A program made the translations under genes and the position numbers. 64,000 nt of DNA from Pseudomonas campi (lineage in GTDB: Bacteria > Pseudomonadota > Gammaproteobacteria > Pseudomonadales > Pseudomonadaceae). This document shows positions 1 to 7,739 of the stretch, piece by piece. The DNA lies in NCBI RefSeq assembly GCF_013200955.2, contig NZ_CP053697.2, positions 806,001 to 870,000 of the forward strand, written 5' to 3'. The notes beneath the pieces are model-generated. The model made no database searches, had not been told where the DNA came from, and was given only the letters and a program-made list of their open reading frames with translations. Position 1 is the stretch's first letter. Every line of letters starts with the position of its first letter.

Positions 1-459
<459 letters not shown>

Positions 460-533
460 TCAGAGGTCCTCAGGCTAGTGCCAGGCCTGCGGCAGACCAA
501 TTCCCACCATGGGTTACACGAAAGGGGTAGAGA

Positions 534-1307
534 GTGGACGCCTTGCTCAAGGAACTGCCGGTGCATCAGGGCCTGGCGCGGGTATTCGCCAGCCTGGGGC
601 AGGACAGCTTCTGGCGCAGCCTGGTGGATTGCCTGCGCCTGCTGGTGCCGCTGGACAATGCCTTGGCCGCCCTGATGCAGGCGGGCCGGGTGCCCAGCCT
701 GCTGGCCGACTTCGAGTTCCGCGCGGTGTCCGGCGAGGGCGAGGACCTGGCCCACTACTGCGCCGGTATGTACCTGCTCGACCCCTTCTACCAGGCCGCC
801 TGCGCCGGCATCGCCGATGGCCTGCACAGCCTGGAAAGCGTGGCGCCCGACCAGTTCCAGCAAAGCGAGTACTACTTGAGCTACTTCCGCGCGGTGGTCG
901 GCAGTGGCGAGCTGCAGTTCATGGTCAACCACCAGGGCGCCGTGCTGGGCCTGTCCCTCGGCCGGCAGACGTCCTTCAGCCAGGAAGAGTTCGGTCGCCT
1001 ACTCTGCGTGCGTGACTGGGTGCTGGCGGCGATGCGTCGCCACTTGCAACTCTGTGCCCTGGAAGTGCCCGCCAGCCAGCCGGCAGCGGGCGACTTCACG
1101 GCGATGCTGGAAGGGCTGGGCGCGCGTCTGTCCGAGCGCGAAAGCGAAACGGCGCGGTTGATCCTGCAGGGCTTCTCCGGCAAGGCCATAGCCCAGCGCA
1201 TGGGCATCTCCCCGGAGACGGTGAAAGTGCACCGGCGCAACCTCTACCACAAGCTCGGCGTCAGCGGCCACGCCGAGCTGTTCGCCCTGCTGCTGCGGCG
1301 GGACTGA
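534..1307 (+). CDS. LuxR-family transcriptional regulator
   Basis: This 257-residue protein uses a GTG start. The C-terminal LuxR-type helix-turn-helix spans about residues 195-255, with LSERESETARL, the recognition-helix region GISPETVKVHRRNLYHKLG, and a final ELFALLLRRD. The N-terminal ~190 residues have no REC domain and match no specific sensor family that I recognise; a weak GAF/autoinducer-like fold is possible. Only about 110 bp separates it from the divergent polyamine-binding protein gene, so local control of polyamine uptake is a reasonable inference. DNA binding is clear; the signal is unknown. Confidence 0.8.
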   Translation: MDALLKELPVHQGLARVFASLGQDSFWRSLVDCLRLLVPLDNALAALMQAGRVPSLLADFEFRAVSGEGEDLAHYCAGMYLLDPFYQAACAGIADGLHSLESVAPDQFQQSEYYLSYFRAVVGSGELQFMVNHQGAVLGLSLGRQTSFSQEEFGRLLCVRDWVLAAMRRHLQLCALEVPASQPAAGDFTAMLEGLGARLSERESETARLILQGFSGKAIAQRMGISPETVKVHRRNLYHKLGVSGHAELFALLLRRD

Positions 1308-1417
1308 GAGGCGGCGGGCCAGTCGCCGGCGGCGCGTGACACAACTATGTGGCGGTGTGGTGACGCGGGGTAACTTGCGCTGCTACCTTGCGGGTTGTGC
1401 CTTCTAAGGGTGTCGCT

Positions 1418-2263
1418 ATGTGGCCTGTATCTGGGGTTGCGTCAATGTGCCGGTGGCCACTGAATGGGTGGTCAAAGGCCTTTCGAGCAGTCCTCGCGTT
1501 TTTCTGCGCCAGCTTGCTGAGTCTGCCGATTGCCCAGGCCGAGGAGGCGCGGCTGTTGCGTTTCGCCCTGTCCGCCGAGAGCCCGCCGACTTCCTATGCG
1601 CAGAACGGCGAGGCGCAGGGAATTCTCCGCGACATGTTGCTCGCGCTGTTTGCCACGCTGCCGGAATACCGGCTCGAATTTATCAGCCTGCCCTGGGCGC
1701 GTGCGCAACTTGAAGTGACACGCGGGCAGGCGGATGGCTTCTGCACCTTTCCGTCGGAGAATCGCAAGGGCTATGCCCGCTTCGCGGCCAGGCCGGTATA
1801 CGTGTGGGACTACGGCAATCTGGTCTACAGCCGCGATAACGCCCAAGGCGGCGTGATCGCCAGCGCCAAAAGCTTCGACGATCTGCGCGATCTCCGGCTC
1901 ATTTCCCAGGAAGGGGTCGATTGGGAAAGCGAAAACGTGCCGGGCTTCATCCAGCGCTACCCGGTGAATACGCCGCCGCAGATGATCCACATGCTGCTGC
2001 GCCGTGGCGCCGGAGACTTCCTGATCATGAGTGCCGAGCAGGCGCAGTACTACGCCAATCTATTCGGCTACACGGAGCAGTTGCGCAACGCCAAGGTGGA
2101 CTTCATTCCCAACAGCCAGGTGCAGTTTCATATCGGCTTGCGCCAGAGCCTGCCGGATGTCGAGCAGATCATGGCCCGCATAGACCAGGCCATGGCCGAT
2201 CCGGCTTTTCAGGCGCGCCAGGAAGCAATCATTCTGCAGTATCGGGCCGCGGGGATACGTTGA
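1418..2263 (+). CDS. Periplasmic solute-binding protein, SBP_bac_3-like
   Basis: From the ATG at 1418 the product is 281 residues. A TTG at 1388 and an ATG at 1445 are alternative starts. A hydrophobic signal (FRAVLAFFCASLLSLPIAQA) precedes the mature LLRFALSAESPPTSYAQNGEAQG. The opening (F-x-PP-x-S/P-Y) and the later DMLLALFATLP resemble the amino-acid-binding SBP family 3, but the family is divergent and no transporter genes adjoin it. Such stand-alone ABC-type binding proteins in pseudomonads often lack an obvious permease. The ligand is unknown. Confidence 0.7.
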   Translation: MWPVSGVASMCRWPLNGWSKAFRAVLAFFCASLLSLPIAQAEEARLLRFALSAESPPTSYAQNGEAQGILRDMLLALFATLPEYRLEFISLPWARAQLEVTRGQADGFCTFPSENRKGYARFAARPVYVWDYGNLVYSRDNAQGGVIASAKSFDDLRDLRLISQEGVDWESENVPGFIQRYPVNTPPQMIHMLLRRGAGDFLIMSAEQAQYYANLFGYTEQLRNAKVDFIPNSQVQFHIGLRQSLPDVEQIMARIDQAMADPAFQARQEAIILQYRAAGIR

Positions 2264-2375
2264 TGCCCCTTTGCGGGTACTCGACGAGTCAAGCCTTTAA
2301 CACCGCCCCGGCCCCGCGCGATCGATCGTAGGGTGCGCCGTGCGCATCGGGGCCACTCGCCGACTTGCTGGCGCG

Positions 2376-2777
2376 CTACAGATGAGCGCAGCACGCCGGC
2401 GCGCTCTGCCAGCGATCATGCAGGCCATCCACATAGGTGATCGGGATACCTGCCAGCGCCTCCTCGCTCACTCCCTCCAGGCAACCGAGGTTGACCCCGA
2501 TCATCTGCCCGATCGGCGTGTCGTTGCCCACCCCGAAAGCCCGCACGCCACAGTGCTTGCAGAAGAAGTGCTGGTTCTTGCGGGTGTTGAACAGGTACTC
2601 GGTCAGCGCCTGTTTGCCGGCCAAAAGGCGGAAACCCTCGGGCCTGGCCACCGCCACCCAGAAGCGCGTACGCCGGCAGATCGAGCAGTTGCAGCGGTAG
2701 GAGCTTTGCGTGAGGTCGAGGTCGGCTTCGAACTTGACGGTGCCACAGTGGCAACTGCCGGAGTAGGTCGTGAGCAT
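2376..2777 (-). CDS. GFA/CENP-V domain zinc protein
   Basis: This 133-residue protein has the GFA (glutathione-dependent formaldehyde-activating, CENP-V/DUF636) fold. The zinc ligands are visible as GSCHCGTVKFEA near the start, RCNCSICRR at about residues 28-36 and FFCKHCGVRAF at about 71-81. The family binds two zincs; enzymatic function is proven for few members, so a role in formaldehyde or thiol chemistry should not be assumed. It lies just beyond the left end of the integron cassettes, is GC-rich like the core genome, and has no attC on either side. Confidence 0.85.
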   Translation of the reverse strand: MLTTYSGSCHCGTVKFEADLDLTQSSYRCNCSICRRTRFWVAVARPEGFRLLAGKQALTEYLFNTRKNQHFFCKHCGVRAFGVGNDTPIGQMIGVNLGCLEGVSEEALAGIPITYVDGLHDRWQSAPACCAHL

Positions 2778-2840
2778 GGCGGTGTCCTCGGGCGGAGCTT
2801 GATAATTGATCCGTGTATTGCCAGTCCCCTGCCGGGCGAA

Positions 2841-3587
2841 TTACCCGGCCAAGTCGCTGCAGTCCATGGGTATCGGGGTGCCGAGCTGTTCGCTGAAGTA
2901 GGCCACCTGCTCGTCCCGCCAGGCCTCGGCACGTTCGCGGATGCGGGCATTGTGGACGGCGGGATCTTCATCTGCGGCCCGCACGGGCTGCATGACCGGG
3001 ATCTGCCATTCGGCCGGTCCGTCCCGATAGCGGTGTTCTCCCACTGCCACAAACTCGGCCAGTTCCTCGTTCCATTGCCAGCTGTGCTGATAGTCCGCCC
3101 CCCAAGCGCTCCAGGCGACCAGCTCGCCTTGGGCGCCGTAGCTGAGGAAGCCACCGACAGGCCGTGCGCCGGAGCGCGTCACCTCCATGCTGAAACCCGA
3201 GAGCATCCCGCCTTCGATTCGCTCATAGGTCCTGCCGCCGAAGAAGTCGGAGGCCTGCAGAACCTCTCCATTCTTCGCGGCGTTGATCTGACAGGGCGAG
3301 CTGTGTTGGTCCTGTCGGTAGAGGATCACGCTAACCCCGTTGCCACTCTCCGGATACTCGCCGAAGTCGTTGGAGGAGGCCCGCCCCATCGCGGTCAGCA
3401 ACCAGGGGCAGGGGCCGTAGTCCATGCTGAAACGCTGTGCCTGCCGGCAGCGCGGATGGATCGTCCCGCTCAGAACGACGCCATCGACACTGACATGGCG
3501 CCAGTTGCCATAGGTGGGGGAGTAGATCAGCGCCAGCACCGACGCGGTCATCAGGGCGAGCGGGGCGGCCAGATGGACATATTTCAC
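2841..3587 (-). CDS. Hypothetical secreted or membrane-anchored protein, last integron-cassette-like gene
   Basis: This 248-residue protein matches no family I recognise. It has a GTG start 12 bp inside the integron core site at 3599-3605, with AAGGA as ribosome binding site. The N-terminus (LAAPLALMTASVLALIY) is a single membrane segment or uncleaved signal. The rest is soluble, with several Cys, Trp-rich stretches and a charged C-terminal region (RIRERAEAWRDEQ). Start position and strand match the cassettes to its right, but no attC is visible after its stop. It may therefore mark the array's eroded terminal junction. Confidence 0.65.
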   Translation of the reverse strand: MKYVHLAAPLALMTASVLALIYSPTYGNWRHVSVDGVVLSGTIHPRCRQAQRFSMDYGPCPWLLTAMGRASSNDFGEYPESGNGVSVILYRQDQHSSPCQINAAKNGEVLQASDFFGGRTYERIEGGMLSGFSMEVTRSGARPVGGFLSYGAQGELVAWSAWGADYQHSWQWNEELAEFVAVGEHRYRDGPAEWQIPVMQPVRAADEDPAVHNARIRERAEAWRDEQVAYFSEQLGTPIPMDCSDLAG

Positions 3588-3598
3588 TAGTGGGTTGT

Positions 3599-3672
3599 CC
3601 TTAACGTTTAAAAAACCATCGGGTTAGCCGGTCCCGCGAGAGCCAAGCGAGCGAATTGCCCTGTTGTTATCC
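3599..3672 (-). repeat. attC-like recombination site 1 (integron)
   Basis: Read on the minus strand, the site runs from GGATAAC to GTTAAGG, the latter fitting the GTTRRRY core. The interior ATTCGCTCGCTTGGCTCTCG-CGGGACC is shared in pattern with the other sites of the array. Length is 74 bp. It separates the gene starting at 3587 from the stop of the gene at 3674. Confidence 0.7.
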
Positions 3673-3673
3673 G

Positions 3674-4135
3674 CTAAAAGTTATGAGCGCTAGTAACGGT
3701 CAAAGTGATTTTTTCATAGTCCTGAGGAGTTTGCTTCTCGCAGTCGCAAGAGATTTGGAAGTTCTCTGCTTCCTGAGGCTGTATTTTCTTGTCTATGTAC
3801 TCTGATCGTTCCATGACAAATTCGCCGTTTTTGTTGAAGAATTCTGCCTCTATTTTGATTGAGCCAATGGGTTCGTTGCCGGTATTGAGAAGGGAGCCGA
3901 CAATATCGATTACGCCATTTTGGCTTTGATCTTTGAAGTGTTCTATCTTGATCAGCTTCGTGTAGTCGGTAGCGATATGGGTGTAATTGGTATCTGCATC
4001 TCTATTGCTATGCAAAATTCCTTCTGAAGTTCTAATGAGTTGGCTGCCCAAGGTCATTCCGAAACCTATTGGAATTATCAGTCCGATACCGAGCCAAAAG
4101 CCTTTGCTGATGAGTGTGGGTTTATTATCGGTCAC
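3674..4135 (-). CDS. Membrane-anchored FxLYD-like domain protein (cassette gene)
   Basis: This 153-residue protein is AT-rich compared with the core genes. One N-terminal membrane helix (GFWLGIGLIIPIGFGMTLG) leads to an extracytoplasmic beta-domain. The stretch VGSLLNTGNEPIGSIKIEAE followed by FFNKNGEFV resembles FxLYD-type immunoglobulin-like domains (V-G-x-x-x-N-T-G ... F-x-x-x-G). Function is unknown for such domains, which often mediate binding at the cell surface. It is preceded by core site 4154-4160 and followed immediately by the attC at 3599-3672, so it is a single-gene integron cassette. Confidence 0.65.
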   Translation of the reverse strand: MTDNKPTLISKGFWLGIGLIIPIGFGMTLGSQLIRTSEGILHSNRDADTNYTHIATDYTKLIKIEHFKDQSQNGVIDIVGSLLNTGNEPIGSIKIEAEFFNKNGEFVMERSEYIDKKIQPQEAENFQISCDCEKQTPQDYEKITLTVTSAHNF

Positions 4136-4153
4136 AAGTTTTTCCTTTTTTGT

Positions 4154-4231
4154 GCATGACGTTTAGCTTGAGTGGGTCGCGGAACACGGTCCCGAGTGAG
4201 CGAGGCGAACGACGTGAATCGTGTGTTAGGC
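4154..4231 (-). repeat. attC-like recombination site 2 (integron)
   Basis: On the minus strand it opens with a perfect GCCTAAC (RYYYAAC) that contains the TAA stop of the preceding PchB-like gene, and it ends GTCATGC. The interior GTTCGCCTCGCTCACTCGG is nearly identical to sites 5 and 6. Length is 78 bp. Confidence 0.75.
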
Positions 4232-4546
4232 TTTTGCTTGGTGAGACTTCCAGTGAGTCATTTCTTCTTCTATGAAGTGATTTACCAGATCGGTGTAGAG
4301 TTTTTCGACTGCGTCAGGGTTCAGGCCTTCAATTGCAGCCCATTCTCGACGCTTGGCTAGCATAGCTATGAAGCGTTCAGGGGCACGCACGGAGGTTTCC
4401 GATGTCTTGAATTTTGCTGCCGCCAGCACGTACTGGAAGCGGATTCCCAGAATTTTAATTACAGCCCTGTCAAGACGATCTATTTCGTCGCGAATGTTCT
4501 CCATTCCAGTGCATTCGTTGGGGGCCAAACGGTTTACTACTTCCAT
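4226..4546 (-). CDS. Chorismate mutase type II / isochorismate pyruvate-lyase (PchB-like) cassette
   Basis: This 106-residue single-domain AroQ-fold protein resembles PchB. Visible signatures are ECTGMENIRDEIDRLDRAVI at the N-terminus (PchB has DCTGLADIREAIDRID), then FKTSETSVRAPERF and a C-terminal HFIEEEMTHWKSHQ. PchB-type enzymes convert isochorismate to salicylate plus pyruvate and have weak chorismate mutase activity. No isochorismate synthase or pyochelin/salicylate genes are nearby, so the enzyme may act on chorismate, supply salicylate from a distant isochorismate pool, or have another role. The stop codon lies inside the attC inverse core, as is usual for cassette genes. Confidence 0.82.
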   Translation of the reverse strand: MEVVNRLAPNECTGMENIRDEIDRLDRAVIKILGIRFQYVLAAAKFKTSETSVRAPERFIAMLAKRREWAAIEGLNPDAVEKLYTDLVNHFIEEEMTHWKSHQAKA

Positions 4547-4587
4547 GTATATACCTCTGGTTCAGGTTGAAGAGGGCCTAGCATTTC

Positions 4588-4651
4588 ATCTGATGTTGCC
4601 TTGAGCTGGTCCCGCGTCAGCCGGGCGAGCCAGTAGCATCCTGCGTTAACA
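4588..4651 (-). repeat. attC-like recombination site 3 (degenerate)
   Basis: On the minus strand it runs from TGTTAAC, which contains the TAA of the GNAT gene, to an AAC-ATCAGAT end that deviates from GTTRRRY at the cleavage G. The interior ACGCGGGACCAGCTCAAGG matches the family. At 64 bp it is the shortest site here. Confidence 0.6.
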
Positions 4652-5104
4652 GGTTTCCAGTCGCTTATCGAGCAGTTCATAACCGGACCTCGGCGCATAG
4701 CCTAGGCGGTGATAGAACTCACGTGCGGAATCGTTGTTGCGTGAAAGTTGCAGGGCGATGTTTGTGCAGCCGCGTCGCACGCACTCCGTTTCAGCGTTTT
4801 GCAGAAGTTTTCCGCCAATGCCCTTGCCCCGCTGTGAGGAATGTACGAACAGTTCGTCGATTTCTGCAGTAAGGCCTAAATGCTCAAGGCTGAACACATG
4901 AACGGCGAGCAGATAACCTACGGCCAGACCATCGACAAAGGCAATCCAGCCAGCGCCAAGCTCCGGGTTGGTGAACAAGCGAGTTAACTGTGCGGCGGCG
5001 CGCTCTTGTTCAAAATCGGCAATACCCTCGAAGCGCCAATACGTGGCCACGAGGGGAAGCAGTGTGGGTACATCATTCGCTGTTGCTTGTTGTATATGAG
5101 TCAT
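4646..5104 (-). CDS. GNAT-family N-acetyltransferase (cassette gene)
   Basis: This 152-residue protein has a complete GNAT fold. It opens with IQQATANDVPTLLPLVATYW; motif A is IDELFVHSSQRGKGIGGKLL, with the acetyl-CoA-binding Q/R-x-x-G-x-G/A; motif B is FYHRLGYAPRSGYELLDK. It transfers an acetyl group from acetyl-CoA to an amine, but the substrate cannot be inferred. It is not recognisably an aminoglycoside acetyltransferase. Acetyltransferases are common integron cargo. It starts about 15 bp after a core site (5119-5125) and its stop lies in the next attC. Confidence 0.85.
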   Translation of the reverse strand: MTHIQQATANDVPTLLPLVATYWRFEGIADFEQERAAAQLTRLFTNPELGAGWIAFVDGLAVGYLLAVHVFSLEHLGLTAEIDELFVHSSQRGKGIGGKLLQNAETECVRRGCTNIALQLSRNNDSAREFYHRLGYAPRSGYELLDKRLETC

Positions 5105-5118
5105 GGTCTAGCTCGGGC

Positions 5119-5189
5119 TGTGAGCGTTTGGCAAGGGCTGTTGGCCGATCCCCGTGAGCGAAGTAAACGGTTTTCCCCAGTCGTTGACT
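5119..5189 (-). repeat. attC-like recombination site 4 (degenerate)
   Basis: On the minus strand it runs from AGTCAAC to an AAAC-GCTCACA end. The interior ACTTCGCTCACGGGGATCGG is the recognisable family core. Length is about 71 bp, between the MBL-fold and GNAT cassettes. Confidence 0.6.
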
Positions 5190-5893
5190 TACGGGAACAC
5201 ATTACGCATTTCGCGGATGAGTAATGCCTTGGCGCCCTTTCCCATGAGTGCGCCATGCGCAGCAATAATCGCGTCAAAGTCGAGGGCTAAAAGGGCCTCG
5301 AAATCTTTCTTCAGTGTTGTGCCCTTTGGGGTGACGCGCTTCAACCAAGGTCCGCCAATGTTCATGCCTGTTTTGAAGCCGAGTAACCTGAAAACCAGTT
5401 TGGTAAACCACGAAAAATAGCTCCAGTCAGTATGGTATTGAATACTGTCCGTGGTTATTAATAGCCTGTGCTCTTTAATGAGAAGCGCGGCCTCTGGGTA
5501 AGTGGCAGATTCAAAAATGAAAAACTCGGAGTTTTCCACGGGGCCCGGAGTGGTGGAGTCGATGTCTCGTGTGGGGCAGGGTGTTTTGTATGTTTCCTGA
5601 CCGGGTTGAGCCCAGAACTCGCAGGCATATCTGTCTAGGTAAAACGCATCGTCCAGGCCATGGAAGTCGCCCAGCCTAATTATTTTGCTGACCTTTCCAA
5701 GCGCGTCTAAGGCAGCGAGGCCTTCGTCGCTCATGCGCACGGGATTGATTAATGTAATGTCAGCGCCGCTTTGTAGAATGACCATGTTTCGGTTCATTCT
5801 CATGCCGGGCCCCATCTTGATGCTGCCATGCAGCAGATACACGCCAGGGTATAGATTCTGTATTTGCGCGTGGGGGCAGGCGGGCGGGTACAT
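5189..5893 (-). CDS. Metallo-beta-lactamase-fold protein, DUF4336-like (cassette gene)
   Basis: This 234-residue protein is related to DUF4336 and other divergent MBL-fold proteins. Visible elements are NMVILQSGADITLINPV (first strands), a histidine-containing loop GDFHGLDDAFYLDRY at about residues 95-110, LLITTDSIQYHTDWSYFSW, and a late IIAAHGALM with the last conserved His. The canonical HxHxDH motif is not intact, so metal binding and catalysis are uncertain. It is a single-gene cassette between attC sites 4 and 5. Confidence 0.7.
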   Translation of the reverse strand: MYPPACPHAQIQNLYPGVYLLHGSIKMGPGMRMNRNMVILQSGADITLINPVRMSDEGLAALDALGKVSKIIRLGDFHGLDDAFYLDRYACEFWAQPGQETYKTPCPTRDIDSTTPGPVENSEFFIFESATYPEAALLIKEHRLLITTDSIQYHTDWSYFSWFTKLVFRLLGFKTGMNIGGPWLKRVTPKGTTLKKDFEALLALDFDAIIAAHGALMGKGAKALLIREMRNVFP

Positions 5894-5909
5894 TACTCTT
5901 CCTTAAGTC

Positions 5910-5986
5910 AGCGAACGTTTGGTTAAGGGGTCGGCTTTAGCTGGTTCCGAGTGAGCGCCGCGAACGACTTGATCCATTTGATAGGG
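5910..5986 (-). repeat. attC-like recombination site 5 (integron)
   Basis: On the minus strand it ends in CCAAACGTTCGCT. The interior GTCGTTCGCGGCGCTCACTC is nearly the same as sites 2 and 6. The inverse core (CCCTATC) is poor. Length is 77 bp. Confidence 0.65.
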
Positions 5987-5991
5987 CTGCT

Positions 5992-6351
5992 CTACGGTAC
6001 TTTTTTATAGAGCTTTGGGTCTTCTAAACATTGCTTCAAAAGTAATTGCTGACCACTGTAGACCTTTAATATCTCAAATTTTTCTTTATCCGTTTCTACG
6101 TTTAGACAGACGCAGGAGAAACCGTAGTGGCCATGTCGGCGCACAAATTCTTTGTCGTCAATTTCTGGCAAGTTGTCTATTGTTTCGTCGCTGGCAAATT
6201 TCCCGCCTTGGGTAGAAATGGTCCAATCAGAGTCGGCGTCAATTAACCATAGATTTGCAGGCGAGGGGTTATCCAGCCAGCCGCAGCGCTTTTCAGCGGA
6301 GATGGCGCTAAGCGGTACTGCTATAAGAGATATTAGGAGTAGTTGACGCAA
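5992..6351 (-). CDS. DUF4087-family secreted protein (cassette gene)
   Basis: This 119-residue protein has a cleavable signal peptide (MRQLLLISLIAVPLSAISA) followed by EKRCGWLDNPSPANLWLIDA, the hallmark opening of DUF4087. Later FSCVCLNVET and KQCLEDPKLYK complete the conserved cysteines. The family is periplasmic and of unknown function. It starts 10 bp inside a core-type GTTAGGG (6361-6367), which supports cassette origin, and it is AT-rich. Confidence 0.8.
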   Translation of the reverse strand: MRQLLLISLIAVPLSAISAEKRCGWLDNPSPANLWLIDADSDWTISTQGGKFASDETIDNLPEIDDKEFVRRHGHYGFSCVCLNVETDKEKFEILKVYSGQQLLLKQCLEDPKLYKKVP

Positions 6352-6360
6352 CTGTGTCTT

Positions 6361-6470
6361 CCCTAACTATAAATAGGCGGTGGCGAAGGCCGGAGACTTT
6401 GCGCCATTCGTTCCGCGTAACGTTCCTTGTCTTGCCTGCGTCGCTCTTTCGCCAGTGAAGCTGTCGTGGG
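6361..6470 (-). repeat. Atypical recombination-site-like repeat A (paired with 8991-9100)
   Basis: The minus strand ends in TATTTATA-GTTAGGG immediately before the DUF4087 gene. About 100 bp of this stretch aligns with 8991-9100 at roughly two-thirds identity or better, with shared blocks such as GGCGCAAA, GACAAGGA, TGGCGAAA and TTTATA. It does not resemble the five or six ordinary attC sites. It may be an attI-like site, an unusual attC, or a fragment of an older element. Confidence 0.5.
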
Positions 6471-6593
6471 AAGTACGGCAGTCCGGAGCAACGCGGCATG
6501 GCCGACAGCCAGGAGATCGTAAACAGGCTCTAAGAGCCTGTCACCCATCAGCGGCCCTCGCGCCCTAGTGGGAGCAACCTTTAACTGTTTCGA

Positions 6594-7031
6594 TCAGGCC
6601 TGGCTACCCGCTGGCCGAGGCTGCGGCGGCACGGGTTGTTGCTCCACTCGCTCAAGTTGCGGGTCCAGGCAGGCCCACTCGGGCGCGCTGGATGCCCAGA
6701 TGTTCAGCGTTGGCCGAATGGACGATGGCTCATCCAGATTGCCGGCCCGGACAATGCGGAACTCGGGTCGAGCCGCGGACTTGGCGAACAGGTGCGTGCC
6801 GCACGCCGGGCAGAACTGCCGGGTGGCCTGGTTACCGCTGTCTGCGGTCTTGCTGTACTCGGCGAGCGCTCCGCGAATGCTGAGCCCGTCAGCGGCAACC
6901 AGCAGGTTCACCGTGCCGTTGGCGGCCAGATGCTGGCAGTCGCGACACCAGCACACGCGGGTGGCCAGCGGTTCGCTGCTGAGGGTGAAACTGACTGCGC
7001 CGCACAGGCAGCGTCCGGTTCGTTCGGTCAT
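6594..7031 (-). CDS. GFA/CENP-V domain zinc protein (cassette-borne)
   Basis: This 145-residue GFA-family protein has zinc-binding motifs GRCLCGAVSFTL at the N-terminus, VCWCRDCQHLAANG at about residues 27-40 and QFCPACGTHLFAK at about 72-84. It is GC-rich, unlike its AT-rich cassette neighbours, which suggests a different source. It begins about 29 bp after a perfect core site GTTAAAC (7060-7066). It is distinct in sequence from the other GFA protein at 2376-2777. The substrate is unknown. Confidence 0.82.
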   Translation of the reverse strand: MTERTGRCLCGAVSFTLSSEPLATRVCWCRDCQHLAANGTVNLLVAADGLSIRGALAEYSKTADSGNQATRQFCPACGTHLFAKSAARPEFRIVRAGNLDEPSSIRPTLNIWASSAPEWACLDPQLERVEQQPVPPQPRPAGSQA

Positions 7032-7059
7032 GTACGAGGTCCTTTCGTGAGTGGTGTTG

Positions 7060-7159
7060 GTTTAACGATCAAATTGTGCGGAGGTTTTTTGCAGGTTTCG
7101 AGCGAGCTGAAGTTGAAAAATAAATCCGTTCCCTTTTTCCAATTGCTTGTTGGTTCATC
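7060..7159 (-). repeat. Possible attC site (long, weak)
   Basis: A perfect GTTAAAC core lies at 7060-7066 on the minus strand, directly upstream of the GFA gene. GATGAAC (7153-7159) at the HEPN gene stop is a weak inverse core. The 100-bp interior (with CAGCTCGCTCG) does not match the other sites well. Confidence 0.4.
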
Positions 7160-7739
7160 ATTCCATTAGCCTGAACCAGTCTCGGACAGTAAGCTTCAAT
7201 CTCACAATTTCATCTTCAGCCAGAGGGCTACAGTGCGCTATTGGCCCCCGTAAAAGATTGAGGCTGTTCATGACGCGGTTGAACCCTTTCTGACTATTGA
7301 AAAGGTCACCAAATTTCTCCCAGTTTTTTCGCACAATCTCACCGAGCTCGCCAAACGTGGTGTAATCCAATTCATTTTCTGATCTTTGAGTGAAAGCTGA
7401 ATCAATTTCTCTCTGAATGTTGTCCTTTACATTCTTACGAGTCTGATCAGGTATATCTGCTTTTTCCCACCAGTCTTCACCCGGTTCTGATAGTAGCTTT
7501 TCATTAATCATTTTTCTGATAGAAACTTCCAGGCAGTAAAATAACTCGTAATGAACCGCCATTTCTCGGGCTTCCACACGAATTAAATGTTGAAACTGTG
7601 GGTAGTATTCATCGTCTTTTTCTTCTGATAGATGGACGTTCCTACCTAAATCTATTTTGAGGTCGCGCTCAACATAGTCGAGGGATCTTTCTGCCATCTG
7701 GTTCGAAATTGCGAATAACTTTATCTTGTCTTCCATCAT
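7158..7739 (-). CDS. Swt1/HEPN-domain putative ribonuclease (cassette gene 2 of a pair)
   Basis: This 193-residue protein is mostly alpha-helical. Near the C-terminus it has NLLRGPIAHCSPLAEDE, giving an R-x4-H motif (Arg-Gly-Pro-Ile-Ala-His), the catalytic signature of HEPN ribonucleases. The surrounding sequence (long helices, then VRDWFRLM) resembles Swt1-type HEPN domains. HEPN proteins act as RNA-cleaving toxins in toxin-antitoxin and phage-defence systems. Its ATG overlaps the stop of the DUF5343 gene as ATGA, implying translational coupling and a fixed stoichiometry. The pair forms one AT-rich integron cassette. Toxin function is an inference. Confidence 0.72.
   Translation of the reverse strand: MMEDKIKLFAISNQMAERSLDYVERDLKIDLGRNVHLSEEKDDEYYPQFQHLIRVEAREMAVHYELFYCLEVSIRKMINEKLLSEPGEDWWEKADIPDQTRKNVKDNIQREIDSAFTQRSENELDYTTFGELGEIVRKNWEKFGDLFNSQKGFNRVMNSLNLLRGPIAHCSPLAEDEIVRLKLTVRDWFRLME

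Noticed and set aside
4646..5104. The cassette acetyltransferase as an aminoglycoside-resistance gene
   Set aside because: It has only the general GNAT motifs and lacks the features of AAC(6') or AAC(3) enzymes; no resistance call is justified.
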